A stretch of 6,387 nucleotides of DNA from an uncultured Eubacteriales bacterium (GCA_900554855.1 USIZ01000081.1:1-6387); one strand, 5' to 3'; positions 1-5,634 are shown, counted from the stretch's first letter. The notes: generated by a model not told the origin, from the letters alone. Program-made: numbers and translations.

Positions 1-161
1 TCCGATCTCCCGGCCTGCGCGTCTACGCCGGTGCCGACGAGCTGCCCCGTGTCCTGCGTGGCCTGGGCATTGCCATCATTTCCACTTCCAAGGGCGTCAT
101 GACCGATAAGGCTGCTCGTGCGCAGCACATCGGCGGCGAAGTCCTGGCGTTTGTTTGGTAA
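1..161 (+). CDS. rpsH: 30S ribosomal protein S8, 3' end only
   Basis: This is the C-terminal 52 residues of S8, read from the codon at position 3 to a TAA at 159-161; the N-terminal part lies before the window. S8 is a primary 16S rRNA-binding protein of the small-subunit platform and, in E. coli, the autogenous repressor of the spc operon. Visible evidence is the family's C-terminal block: RSPGLRVYAGADELPRV, then GLGIAIISTSKGVMTDKAAR and the ending GGEVLAFVW. The STSKG motif belongs to the conserved rRNA-binding region. The stop is followed at once by GGGAGG, which serves rplF 15 bases downstream. Whether S8 represses this operon here cannot be judged, since no target site is recognisable in the visible part. 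The identification is secure. Confidence 0.97.
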   Translation, partial: RSPGLRVYAGADELPRVLRGLGIAIISTSKGVMTDKAARAQHIGGEVLAFVW

Positions 162-176
162 GGGAGGTTACGAGAT

Positions 177-725
177 ATGTCCAGAATTGGTAGAACTCCC
201 GTGACCATCCCCGCCGGCGTCACCGTTACCGTCGCCGACGGCAATGTGGTCACTGTCAAGGGCCCCAAGGGCACCCTGACCGAGACCTTCAGCCCCATCC
301 TGACCATTGCTCAGGAGAACGGCGAGCTGACCGTCTCCCGCCCCAACGATCTGAAGGAAACCCGTGCGCTGCACGGCCTGACCCGCAGCCTGATCCACAA
401 CATGGTGGTCGGCGTGACCGAAGGCTTCAAGAAGCAGCTGGAGATCAACGGCATCGGCTACCGTGCTGCCAAGCAGGGCAAGCAGATCGTCCTGAACGTG
501 GGCTATTCCCATCAGGTCTTTGTTGACGAGACTGACGACATCTCTCTGGAGCTGGTCGATCCCAACCACATCAACGTGGTTGGCTGCGACAAGCAGAAGG
601 TCGGCCAGGTTGCCGCTGAGATCCGTTCCATCCGTCCGCCTGAGCCTTATAAGGGCAAGGGTATCAAGTACGTTGACGAGGTCATCCGCCGCAAGGAAGG
701 CAAGACCGGCGCCAAGAAGAAATAA
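177..725 (+). CDS. rplF: 50S ribosomal protein L6
   Basis: L6 binds 23S rRNA near the GTPase-associated, factor-binding side of the large subunit. The protein has 182 residues, close to the usual 175-180. It starts MSRIGRTPVTIPAGV, the normal L6 N-terminus, and carries the L6 signature PEPYKGKGI at residues 155-163, followed by KYVDEVIRRKEGKTGAKKK, a basic tail typical of bacterial L6. The two repeated L6 folds correspond roughly to residues 1-82 and 83-182. The ATG at 177 has GGGAGG (162-167) nine bases upstream. It lies between rpsH and rplR in standard spc order, with 15 bases before it and 14 after. No truncation or frame problem is seen. Confidence 0.98.
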   Translation: MSRIGRTPVTIPAGVTVTVADGNVVTVKGPKGTLTETFSPILTIAQENGELTVSRPNDLKETRALHGLTRSLIHNMVVGVTEGFKKQLEINGIGYRAAKQGKQIVLNVGYSHQVFVDETDDISLELVDPNHINVVGCDKQKVGQVAAEIRSIRPPEPYKGKGIKYVDEVIRRKEGKTGAKKK

Positions 726-739
726 GGAGGTGTGCCTAA

Positions 740-1099
740 ATGATTAACAGACCCAATACCAACGCGCAGCGTCTGAAGCGCCATAAGCGCGTCCGCGGGA
801 AAATCTCCGGCACGCCCGAGAGACCTCGCCTGAATGTGTTCCGCAGCGAGACCAACATCTATGCTCAGGTCATTGACGATGTCAACGGCGTGACTCTGGT
901 CTCCGCTTCTTCCCTGGAAAAAGAGTTTGGCGGCAAGGGCGGCAACGTCGAAGCTGCCCGCAAGGTCGGCCAGATGGTCGCCGAGCGTGCCAAGGCCAAG
1001 GGGATCGAGAACGTCGTGTTTGACCGCGGCGGCTATATCTACCACGGCCGCGTCCAGGCTCTGGCTGAGGGTGCCCGCGAGGGCGGCCTGAACTTTTAA
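740..1099 (+). CDS. rplR: 50S ribosomal protein L18
   Basis: L18 binds 5S rRNA and helps dock it, with L5, into the central protuberance of the 50S subunit. The 119-residue product is of normal length. It opens with a basic stretch (RLKRHKRVRGKISGTPERPR, residues 11-30) and ends with the hallmark FDRGGYIYHGRVQALAEGAR, then EGGLNF. The ATG at 740 has GGAGG (726-730) nine bases upstream, and this Shine-Dalgarno directly follows the rplF TAA (TAAGGAGGTG). The gene is followed by rpsE after 17 bases. Codon use is strongly biased to C-ending and CGC/CGT arginine codons, as expected of a highly expressed gene. Confidence 0.98.
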   Translation: MINRPNTNAQRLKRHKRVRGKISGTPERPRLNVFRSETNIYAQVIDDVNGVTLVSASSLEKEFGGKGGNVEAARKVGQMVAERAKAKGIENVVFDRGGYIYHGRVQALAEGAREGGLNF

Positions 1100-1116
1100 G
1101 GGGAGGAGGAAACACA

Positions 1117-1620
1117 ATGGCTAGATTTGATAGAGATCAGCGGAAGGATGACATGATCGAGAAGGTCGTCTACCTGAACCGCGTCAGCAAGACCGTCAAG
1201 GGCGGCCGCGTCATGAAGTTCTCCGCTCTGATGGTCGTCGGCGACGGCAAGGGCAAGGTGGGCTTCGGCCTGGGTAAGGCCGCTGAGGTCCCCGAGGCGA
1301 TCCGCAAGGGCATCGAGGATGCCAAGAAGAACATGATCACCGTTGCCATGACCGGCACCACCATTCCCCACGAGACCATGGGTGTCTTCTCCGCTGGCCG
1401 CGTGCTGCTGAAGCCCGCTCCCTCCGGTACCGGCGTTATCGCTGGCGGCCCCGTCCGTGCCGTCATGGAAGCCGCCGGCATCTCCGACATCCGTACCAAG
1501 TGCCTGCGTTCCAACAACCCCCAGAACGTCATTCGCGCCACTTTCGAGGGCCTGAAGGCACTCCGCACTCCTGAGCAGGTCGCCCAGACCCGCGGCAAGA
1601 GCGTGGACGAGATCGTGTAA
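1117..1620 (+). CDS. rpsE: 30S ribosomal protein S5
   Basis: S5 sits at the mRNA entry side of the 30S subunit, with roles in decoding fidelity, helicase activity and spectinomycin response. The 167-residue protein has the N-terminal double-stranded-RNA-binding-like S5 domain with its signature from G30 to about I62 (GRVMKFSALMVVGDGKGKVG, then FGLGKAAEVPEAI). The C-terminal S5 domain includes LLKPAPSGTGVIAGGPVRAV and RSNNPQNVIRATFEGL. The loop NRVSKTVKGGR (21-31), where spectinomycin-resistance changes map in other bacteria, looks wild type. The ATG at 1117 follows GGAGGAGGA (1102-1110), with the second GGAGG seven bases away. The gene lies 17 bases after rplR and 14 before rpmD. Confidence 0.98.
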   Translation: MARFDRDQRKDDMIEKVVYLNRVSKTVKGGRVMKFSALMVVGDGKGKVGFGLGKAAEVPEAIRKGIEDAKKNMITVAMTGTTIPHETMGVFSAGRVLLKPAPSGTGVIAGGPVRAVMEAAGISDIRTKCLRSNNPQNVIRATFEGLKALRTPEQVAQTRGKSVDEIV

Positions 1621-1634
1621 GGAGGGCTTACGAA

Positions 1635-1817
1635 ATGGCTAATCTGAACATTAAGCTCGTCAAGAGCCTCAATGGCCGCCATGCGAAGCACATCGCTACG
1701 GCTGCCTCTCTGGGCCTGCGGAAGATCGGTGACACCACCGTTCAGCCCGACAACGCTCAGACCAAGGGCAAGATCGCCCAGATCGGTTACCTGCTGCAGG
1801 TGACCGAGCAGCAGTAA
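1635..1817 (+). CDS. rpmD: 50S ribosomal protein L30
   Basis: L30 is a small 23S rRNA-binding protein of the large subunit. The 60-residue product has the usual bacterial length and pattern: an N-terminal strand NIKLVKSLNGRHAKH, then ATAASLGLRKIGDTTVQPDN and a C-terminal strand IGYLLQV. The LGLRKI(G/N)xTVxxPD core is characteristic. The ATG at 1635 is preceded by GGAGGG (1621-1626), which starts immediately after the rpsE TAA. rpmD between rpsE and rplO is the standard bacterial arrangement. The gene is intact. Confidence 0.97.
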   Translation: MANLNIKLVKSLNGRHAKHIATAASLGLRKIGDTTVQPDNAQTKGKIAQIGYLLQVTEQQ

Positions 1818-1830
1818 GGAGGTGCACAGC

Positions 1831-2268
1831 ATGAAACTTTCTGAACTGTCTCCCGCCGCCGGCTCCACCTTCGACGTCAAGCGCAAGGGCCGCGGCCACG
1901 GTTCCGGCAACGGCAAGACTGCCGGTAAGGGCCACAAGGGTCAGCTGGCCCGCAGCGGCCACACCCGCATCGGTTTTGAGGGTGGCCAGATGCCTCTGGC
2001 CCGCCGCCTGCCGAAGCGCGGCTTCCACAACATCTTTGCGAAGCCTCTGACCGCTGTCAATGTGTCCGCTCTGAACAAGTTCGAGGACGGCGCTACTGTC
2101 GATGCCCAGGCTCTCCTGGCTTCCGGCGTGCTGTCCAAGTGCGAATACGGCGTGAAGATCCTCGGCAACGGTGAGATCACCAAGAAGCTCACCGTCCAGG
2201 CCTCCGCCTTTTCCGCTTCCGCTAAGGAGAAGATCGAAGCCGCAGGAGGAAAGGCCGAGGTGATCTGA
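1831..2268 (+). CDS. rplO: 50S ribosomal protein L15
   Basis: L15 is a late-assembly 23S rRNA-binding protein with an extended basic N-terminal tail. From the ATG at 1831 the product is 145 residues. I chose this over an in-frame GTG at 1822 because that GTG lies within the Shine-Dalgarno AAGGAGGTG, whereas the ATG stands eight bases from GGAGG (1818-1822) and gives the typical start MKLSELSPAAGS. The Gly/Lys/Arg-rich segment is residues 17-48 (KRKGRGHGSGNGKTAGKGHK, then GQLARSG). GGQMPLARRLPKRGF follows at 51-65. The C-terminal L15 signature runs from K109 to G139 (KILGNGEITKKLTV... onward). The stop TGA at 2266-2268 is one base before the secY ATG, implying translational coupling to secY. 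Confidence 0.97.
   Translation: MKLSELSPAAGSTFDVKRKGRGHGSGNGKTAGKGHKGQLARSGHTRIGFEGGQMPLARRLPKRGFHNIFAKPLTAVNVSALNKFEDGATVDAQALLASGVLSKCEYGVKILGNGEITKKLTVQASAFSASAKEKIEAAGGKAEVI
2257..2264 (+). promoter_or_regulatory. Ribosome binding site of secY inside rplO
   Basis: GAGGTGAT matches eight consecutive bases of the consensus complement to the 16S rRNA 3' end and ends five bases before the secY ATG at 2270. It encodes the last residues of L15. A nearer-consensus AGGAGG at 2244-2249 is 20 bases from the start, too far to be the main site. The embedded site and one-base gap suggest that ribosomes finishing L15 re-initiate on secY. Confidence 0.8.
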
Positions 2269-2269
2269 G

Positions 2270-3571
2270 ATGTTGGAGACCATCCGTAACGCATGGAAGA
2301 TCCCCGAACTGCGGAAGAAGTTGCTGATGACTGCGTTCATCATCCTCATCTTCCGTCTCGGCAACAACATCCCCGTCCCCTATGTGGACACCGCTCTGCT
2401 TTCCAACTACTTCGCAAGCTCCAGCGCAACGATCTTGGGCATGATGAACGTCATGAGCGGCGGCGCCTTTGGCCGCGCCACCCTCCTGGCCCTGGGCATC
2501 CAGCCCTATATCAACAGCTCCATCATCATCCAGCTGCTGACCATCGCCATCCCCGCTCTTGAGCGGCTGGCGAAGGAAGGCGGCGAGGATGGCAAGAAGA
2601 AGATCGCTGCCATCACCCGCTATGCCACCGTGGCGATCGGCCTGCTTCAGGCCTTCGGCTACTACATGCTGTGCCGTTCTCAGAACTTCCTGACCGACAC
2701 CGGCGTGTTGCCTGCCATCGTCGTCATCCTGGTGTTCACTGCCGGCTCCGCCTTTACCATGTGGCTGGGCGAGCAGATCACCGAGTTCGGCATTGGCAAT
2801 GGTATTTCCGTCATCCTGTTTGCCGGCATCATCTCCCGTGTGCCCACCGCCGTGTTCGCTCTGTACACCGGCATCTACAACTGGGTCACCGGCGCGACCG
2901 GCACCAACGTGCTGCGGATCCATCCCGTCGGCGCCGTGGGCATCGTCCTCGGTATGCTGGCTCTGGTGGTGTTCGTTGTGTTCATCACTCTGGCTGAGCG
3001 CCGCCTGCCTGTGCAGTATGCCAAGCGGGTCGTCGGCCGGAAGATGATGGGCGGCAACTCCACCAACATCCCCATGAAGGTGAATATGTCCGGCGTTATG
3101 CCCATCATCTTCGCCCAGACCATCGCATCCATTCCCGCTACCATCGCGGCCTTCGTGCCCAAGTGGCAGAACAGCGCATTCATGCGTGCGTTCGACACCA
3201 CCAGCGTGATCTACTGCGTGGTCTATTTCCTGCTGATCATCGGTTTCAGCTATTTCTACGCCACCATTCAGTTCAACCCCGTGGAAGTGGCCAACAACCT
3301 GAAGAAGCAGGGCGGTTTCATCCCCGGCTTCCGTCCGGGTCGGCCCACTGTGGAGTTCATCAGCAAGGTGCTCAATAAGATCACCATGTTTGGCGCGCTC
3401 TACCTGTCCGTGATCGCAATTCTCCCCATCGTCACCGGCGCCATCATCGGCGCCAGCTACCTGGCCATCGGCGGCACCTCGGTCATGATCGTGGTTTCCG
3501 TCGCCCTGGAGACCCAGAAGGCTCTGGAGGCTCAGATGATGATGCGGCATTACAAGGGTTTCCTGGAGTAA
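2270..3571 (+). CDS. secY: Protein translocase channel subunit SecY
   Basis: SecY is the integral-membrane pore of the SecYEG translocon, working with SecA and with ribosomes for secretion and membrane insertion. The 433-residue product has a cytoplasmic N-terminus (MLETIRNAWKIPELRKK) and about ten hydrophobic segments, roughly 19-37, 71-92, 113-133, 148-165, 176-196, 216-240, 274-296, 310-331, 371-390 and 394-412. SecY signature 1 is at 71-90 (TLLALGIQPYINSSIIIQLL) and signature 2 at 165-184 (WLGEQITEFGIGNGISVILF). The plug region lies just before signature 1. The cytoplasmic C4 loop spans about 242-272, and the C5 loop has NNLKKQGGFIPGFRPGRPT (342-360), whose R355 matches the arginine essential for SecA-driven translocation in E. 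coli. The length is normal and no key block is missing. The gene lies between rplO and adk, as in most Bacillota. Confidence 0.98.
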   Translation: MLETIRNAWKIPELRKKLLMTAFIILIFRLGNNIPVPYVDTALLSNYFASSSATILGMMNVMSGGAFGRATLLALGIQPYINSSIIIQLLTIAIPALERLAKEGGEDGKKKIAAITRYATVAIGLLQAFGYYMLCRSQNFLTDTGVLPAIVVILVFTAGSAFTMWLGEQITEFGIGNGISVILFAGIISRVPTAVFALYTGIYNWVTGATGTNVLRIHPVGAVGIVLGMLALVVFVVFITLAERRLPVQYAKRVVGRKMMGGNSTNIPMKVNMSGVMPIIFAQTIASIPATIAAFVPKWQNSAFMRAFDTTSVIYCVVYFLLIIGFSYFYATIQFNPVEVANNLKKQGGFIPGFRPGRPTVEFISKVLNKITMFGALYLSVIAILPIVTGAIIGASYLAIGGTSVMIVVSVALETQKALEAQMMMRHYKGFLE

Positions 3572-3583
3572 GGAGTGCGTAAT

Positions 3584-4213
3584 ATGAAGCTGATCCTGTT
3601 GGGCGCCCCCGGCGCCGGTAAAGGCACTCAGGCCGAGATCATCAGCAAGAAGCTGAATATCCCCACAATTTCCACCGGCAACATCCTGCGGGCCGCCGTT
3701 GCAAACGGCACCCCCGTGGGACTGAAGGCCAAGGAATATATGGACGCCGGCAAGCTGGTTCCGGATGACGTCATCATCGGCGTCATCACGGAGCGGCTGG
3801 CCGAAGCCGACTGCCAGAACGGCTACATCCTGGACGGCGTGCCCCGCACCACCGCCCAGGCTGAGGCCCTGGAAAAGGCCGGCGTGAACTTTGACGCCGT
3901 CGTGTCCATCGAGATCTCCGACGAGGAGATCGAACAGCGCATGACTGGCCGCCGCACCTGCATCAAGTGCGGCGCCACCTACCACGTCGTCGCCGCGCCC
4001 CCCAAGCAGGAGGGCATCTGCGACAAGTGCGGCAGTGTGCTGGAGCAGCGCAAGGACGACAAGCCCGAGACCGTCAAGGCCCGCCTGGTGACCTATCATC
4101 AGGAGACCGAGCCCCTCAAGGACTTCTACGCCGAGCGCGGGGTGCTGAAGAGCATCCAGAATCAGCCCACCATCGAGGCCACGAATGCGGTCATCATGGA
4201 GGTGCTGAAGTGA
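3584..4213 (+). CDS. adk: Adenylate kinase, zinc-type LID
   Basis: Cytosolic adenylate kinase interconverts ATP + AMP and 2 ADP. From the ATG at 3584 it has 209 residues. The in-frame GTG at 3575 lies in the Shine-Dalgarno (GGAG 3572-3575) and would displace the normal start MKLILLGAPGAGKGTQ. The P-loop is GAPGAGKGT (7-15). Nucleotide-binding and catalytic arginines fall at R36, R88, R119, R123, R156 and R167, the same numbers as in E. coli Adk. The LID has C126-x2-C129 and C146-x2-C149, the four-cysteine zinc site common in Gram-positive enzymes. The signature reads YILDGVPRTTAQ, with Val86 where Phe is usual. The secY stop is 12 bases upstream. The stop TGA overlaps the map start, so adk and map are probably translationally coupled. 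Confidence 0.97.
   Translation: MKLILLGAPGAGKGTQAEIISKKLNIPTISTGNILRAAVANGTPVGLKAKEYMDAGKLVPDDVIIGVITERLAEADCQNGYILDGVPRTTAQAEALEKAGVNFDAVVSIEISDEEIEQRMTGRRTCIKCGATYHVVAAPPKQEGICDKCGSVLEQRKDDKPETVKARLVTYHQETEPLKDFYAERGVLKSIQNQPTIEATNAVIMEVLK
4198..4204 (+). promoter_or_regulatory. Ribosome binding site fixing the GTG start of map
   Basis: GGAGGTG lies inside the last codons of adk (Met-Glu-Val-Leu-Lys) and ends five bases before the GTG at 4210. It supports GTG 4210 as the map start over the downstream in-frame ATG at 4258, which has no comparable site. The GTGA overlap of start and stop is a classic coupling arrangement. Confidence 0.75.
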
Positions 4214-5025
4214 TTAAGGGCAACTGCTTGTCTTTCACCCCCCATCAGATCGACCTGATGCGCAAAGCGGGGCGGCTGACAGCGATGGCGCGTGCCTATG
4301 CGGGCACGCTGATCCAGCCCGGCATCACGACTCGGGACATCGATCACGAGGTCGAGAAATTTATCAAGAAGCACGGTGGTTATCCTTCCTTCTATCACCT
4401 GTATGGCTTCAAGGGCGCCTGCTGCATCTCCGTCAATGATGAGATCATCCACGGCGTACCCGGCGGCTATAAGCTGAAGGAGGGAGACATCGTCTCGGTA
4501 GACGTGGGCGCCTGCATTGGCGACTACCACCTGGACCGCAATAAATGCGTGACCGGCGGTTACCACGGCGACTGCTGCGGCACCTTTGCCTGCGGAGAGA
4601 TCTCTCCCGAGGCAAAGCGGCTCATCGAAGTGACGGAACAGAGCTTCTGGAAGGGCTTCGAACAGGCCAGACCCGGCAACCGAGTATACGATATTTCTCG
4701 CGCGGTGCAGACCTACGCGGAGGAAAACGGCTACAGCCTGGTCCGGGAGTACACCGGCCATGGAATTGGCCATACCGTCCACGAGGACCCGGAGGTCCCG
4801 AATTATGTGCCCGAAAGCGGCAGAAATGAGCGCCTTGTCCCCAATATGGTCATCTGCGTGGAGCCGATGGTGAACGCCGGTACGGCGGACATCCGGAACA
4901 AGTGGATGCCGGACGGATGGGCGGTGCCCATGACTGCCGACCATAAGCTGGCGGCACATTACGAAAACACCATTCTCATCACCGAAGCCGGGCCGGAGAT
5001 CCTGACCCGCTGCGACGAGGATTGA
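4210..5025 (+). CDS. map: Type I methionine aminopeptidase with active-site loop insertion
   Basis: Map removes the initiator methionine from nascent proteins using a two-metal centre. The start is GTG, overlapping the adk TGA by four bases, and gives 271 residues (E. coli 264). Predicted ligands are D98, D121, H184, E218 and E252, with substrate-site histidines H81 and H191. Supporting motifs are ISVNDEIIHGVP (73-84), GHGIGHTVHEDP (183-194), VEPMVNAG (217-224) and HYENTILIT (250-258). D121 to H184 is 63 residues, as in E. coli (D108-H171), but D98 to D121 is 23 instead of 11. About twelve residues (105-116, DYHLDRNKCVTG) are therefore inserted between the first two ligands, creating a second YHxD. 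No N-terminal zinc-finger extension is present. The fold and family are secure. Normal activity is likely but not shown by sequence. Codon use is less biased than in the ribosomal genes, suggesting lower expression. Confidence 0.96.
   Translation: MIKGNCLSFTPHQIDLMRKAGRLTAMARAYAGTLIQPGITTRDIDHEVEKFIKKHGGYPSFYHLYGFKGACCISVNDEIIHGVPGGYKLKEGDIVSVDVGACIGDYHLDRNKCVTGGYHGDCCGTFACGEISPEAKRLIEVTEQSFWKGFEQARPGNRVYDISRAVQTYAEENGYSLVREYTGHGIGHTVHEDPEVPNYVPESGRNERLVPNMVICVEPMVNAGTADIRNKWMPDGWAVPMTADHKLAAHYENTILITEAGPEILTRCDED
4519..4572 (+). repeat. Imperfect direct repeat within map (YHxD motif twice)
   Basis: GGCGACTACCACCTGGAC at 4519-4536 and GGCGGTTACCACGGCGAC at 4555-4572 match at 13 of 18 bases and are 36 bases apart. 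They encode GDYHLD and GGYHGD. The in-frame period of exactly twelve codons equals the size of the apparent insertion in the enzyme. This is consistent with an old tandem duplication that has since diverged, though independent insertion of unrelated sequence is equally possible. Confidence 0.5.
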
Positions 5026-5027
5026 GT

Positions 5028-5324
5028 ATGGCATATACCAAAGGCGAAATCGTTCTTTCCCTGAAAGGCCATGACGCCGGCGGACTGTTCTGCGTGCTGG
5101 ACGCGCAGGACGGCTTTGTCCGGATCGTGGACGGCAAGGGGAGAAAGCTGGCTGCCCCGAAGCGCAAGCGCGAGAGTCATCTCAGACGGGCAGGAACCAG
5201 CGCACATCCGGCAATCGTCAGATTGCAAAGAGGCGAAGGCGTCAGCGACCGGGCTATCCGGCAGGCGCTTGCAGCCTTCCGCGATTCAGAACAGACCAGT
5301 ATGGAGGGAAACCATTTTGTCTAA
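5028..5324 (+). CDS. KOW-domain RNA-binding protein (L14e/L6e/L27e-like)
   Basis: This is a 98-residue basic protein of the small KOW family often encoded between map and infA in Bacillota. The N-terminal part (about 5-52) is KOW-like: KGEIVLSLKGHDAGGLFCVL, then the KGRKLAAPKRKRESHL block that in relatives reads roughly DGKxRKxxxPKxKKxKHL. The tail has IVRLQRGEGVSDRAIRQALA (63-82), a short predicted helix also common in the family. The last 14 residues are less conserved-looking and overlap the infA ribosome binding site and start. The ATG at 5028 lies two bases after the map stop, with GAGG (5017-5020) seven bases upstream. An in-frame TTG at 5022 is less likely. RNA binding, probably to rRNA, is inferred from KOW proteins such as L24, L14e and NusG; I know of no defined function for this bacterial branch. 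Confidence 0.85.
   Translation: MAYTKGEIVLSLKGHDAGGLFCVLDAQDGFVRIVDGKGRKLAAPKRKRESHLRRAGTSAHPAIVRLQRGEGVSDRAIRQALAAFRDSEQTSMEGNHFV
5303..5308 (+). promoter_or_regulatory. Ribosome binding site of infA inside the KOW gene
   Basis: GGAGGG, within the final codons of the KOW gene, leaves nine bases from GGAGG to the TTG at 5317. It decides for TTG as the infA start: the next in-frame ATG (5332) would be 24 bases away and would delete the conserved SKxDxIE N-terminus. Confidence 0.8.
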
Positions 5325-5535
5325 GAGTGATATGATCGAGCTCGAGGGTGTCGTCGTCGAGACCCTGCCCAACACCACCTTCAAAGTGGACATCGGCAAT
5401 GGCCATGTGATCCAGGCCGGCATTTCCGGCAAGCTCCGCATGAACTATATCCGTATCCTCCAGGGCGATAAGGTGACGGTCCAGATGTCCCCTTATGATC
5501 TGACCCGCGGCCGGATCACCTGGAGAAGCAAATAA
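5317..5535 (+). CDS. infA: Translation initiation factor IF-1, TTG start
   Basis: IF1 binds the 30S A site and, with IF2 and IF3, controls initiator tRNA selection. The 72-residue product equals the canonical length and is a single OB-fold: SKSDMIELEGVVVETLPN, then TFKVDIGNGHVIQAGISGK, LRMNYIRILQGDKVTVQM and SPYDLTRGRITWRSK. The only start giving the conserved N-terminus is TTG at 5317, read as Met. It overlaps the end of the KOW gene by eight bases (KOW stop 5322-5324), in another frame, so the two are likely coupled. Position 35 is Gly in AGISGK where most IF1 proteins have His (AHISGK). The weak start codon may lower expression or make it sensitive to initiation-factor levels; this is inference. 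The gene is followed by the structured spacer before rpmJ. Confidence 0.97.
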   Translation: MSKSDMIELEGVVVETLPNTTFKVDIGNGHVIQAGISGKLRMNYIRILQGDKVTVQMSPYDLTRGRITWRSK

Positions 5536-5539
5536 GGTC

Positions 5540-5565
5540 GCTCCGTACCGCTTCGGCGGCGGAGC
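5540..5565 (+). other. Hairpin with cUUCGg tetraloop after infA
   Basis: GCTCCG (5540-5545) pairs with CGGAGC (5560-5565). Inside, CCGC (5548-5551) pairs with GCGG (5556-5559) around TTCG, with a two-base TA bulge on the left arm. C-UUCG-G is an exceptionally stable RNA tetraloop. The hairpin begins five bases after the infA stop. The base-pairing is directly visible; its formation in the cell is inferred. Confidence 0.6.
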
Positions 5566-5573
5566 TTCCGCCC

Positions 5574-5593
5574 TTCCGGCAGCACAGCCGGAA
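5574..5593 (+). other. Perfect 7-bp hairpin in the infA-rpmJ spacer
   Basis: TTCCGGC (5574-5580) and GCCGGAA (5587-5593) are exact inverted repeats around the six-base loop AGCACA. The sequence after the stem (AGCGCGG) has no T-run, so this is not a standard rho-independent terminator. Confidence 0.55.
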
Positions 5594-5594
5594 A

Positions 5595-5634
5595 GCGCGG
5601 CATACGCCCTCTGGACAAGGGAACGGCGCCGCGC
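5595..5634 (+). other. Two-tier hairpin upstream of rpmJ
   Basis: GCGCGGC (5595-5601) pairs perfectly with GCCGCGC (5628-5634), enclosing a second short stem CCCT (5607-5610)/AGGG (5618-5621) with loop CTGGACA. It ends nine bases before the rpmJ Shine-Dalgarno GGAGG, leaving that site single-stranded. Stem formation is inferred from complementarity only. Confidence 0.5.

Noticed and set aside
1822..1830. GTG start for rplO adding three residues
   Set aside because: The GTG overlaps the Shine-Dalgarno itself; the ATG at 1831 has correct spacing and yields the usual L15 N-terminus.
1170..1937. A 255-codon open frame on the - strand opposite rpsE, rpmD and rplO
   Set aside because: It covers three conserved ribosomal genes and gives a low-complexity product without a recognisable family; it is a by-product of GC-rich codon bias.
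3575..3583. GTG start for adk adding three residues
   Set aside because: It overlaps the GGAG ribosome binding site. The ATG at 3584 gives the conserved MKLILLGAPG start and E. coli-equivalent residue numbering.
2222..4099. A 625-codon open frame on the - strand opposite secY and adk
   Set aside because: It is antisense to two well-conserved genes. Its product is rich in Gly, Asp, His and Ala with no recognisable domain, as expected from the mirror of C-ending codons. No convincing start context or promoter was seen.
3967..4209. In-frame upstream extension of map into adk
   Set aside because: It would add an Arg/Gly/His-rich out-of-frame translation of adk. The GTG at 4210 has a good ribosome binding site and gives the normal Map N-terminus.
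5328..5336. Extended -10-like promoter TGATATGAT near the infA start
   Set aside because: It is one mismatch from TGnTATAAT, but it lies in conserved IF1 codons (Ser-Asp-Met-Ile), has no -35 match at 17 bases upstream, and a start there would fall inside infA. It is most likely coincidental.
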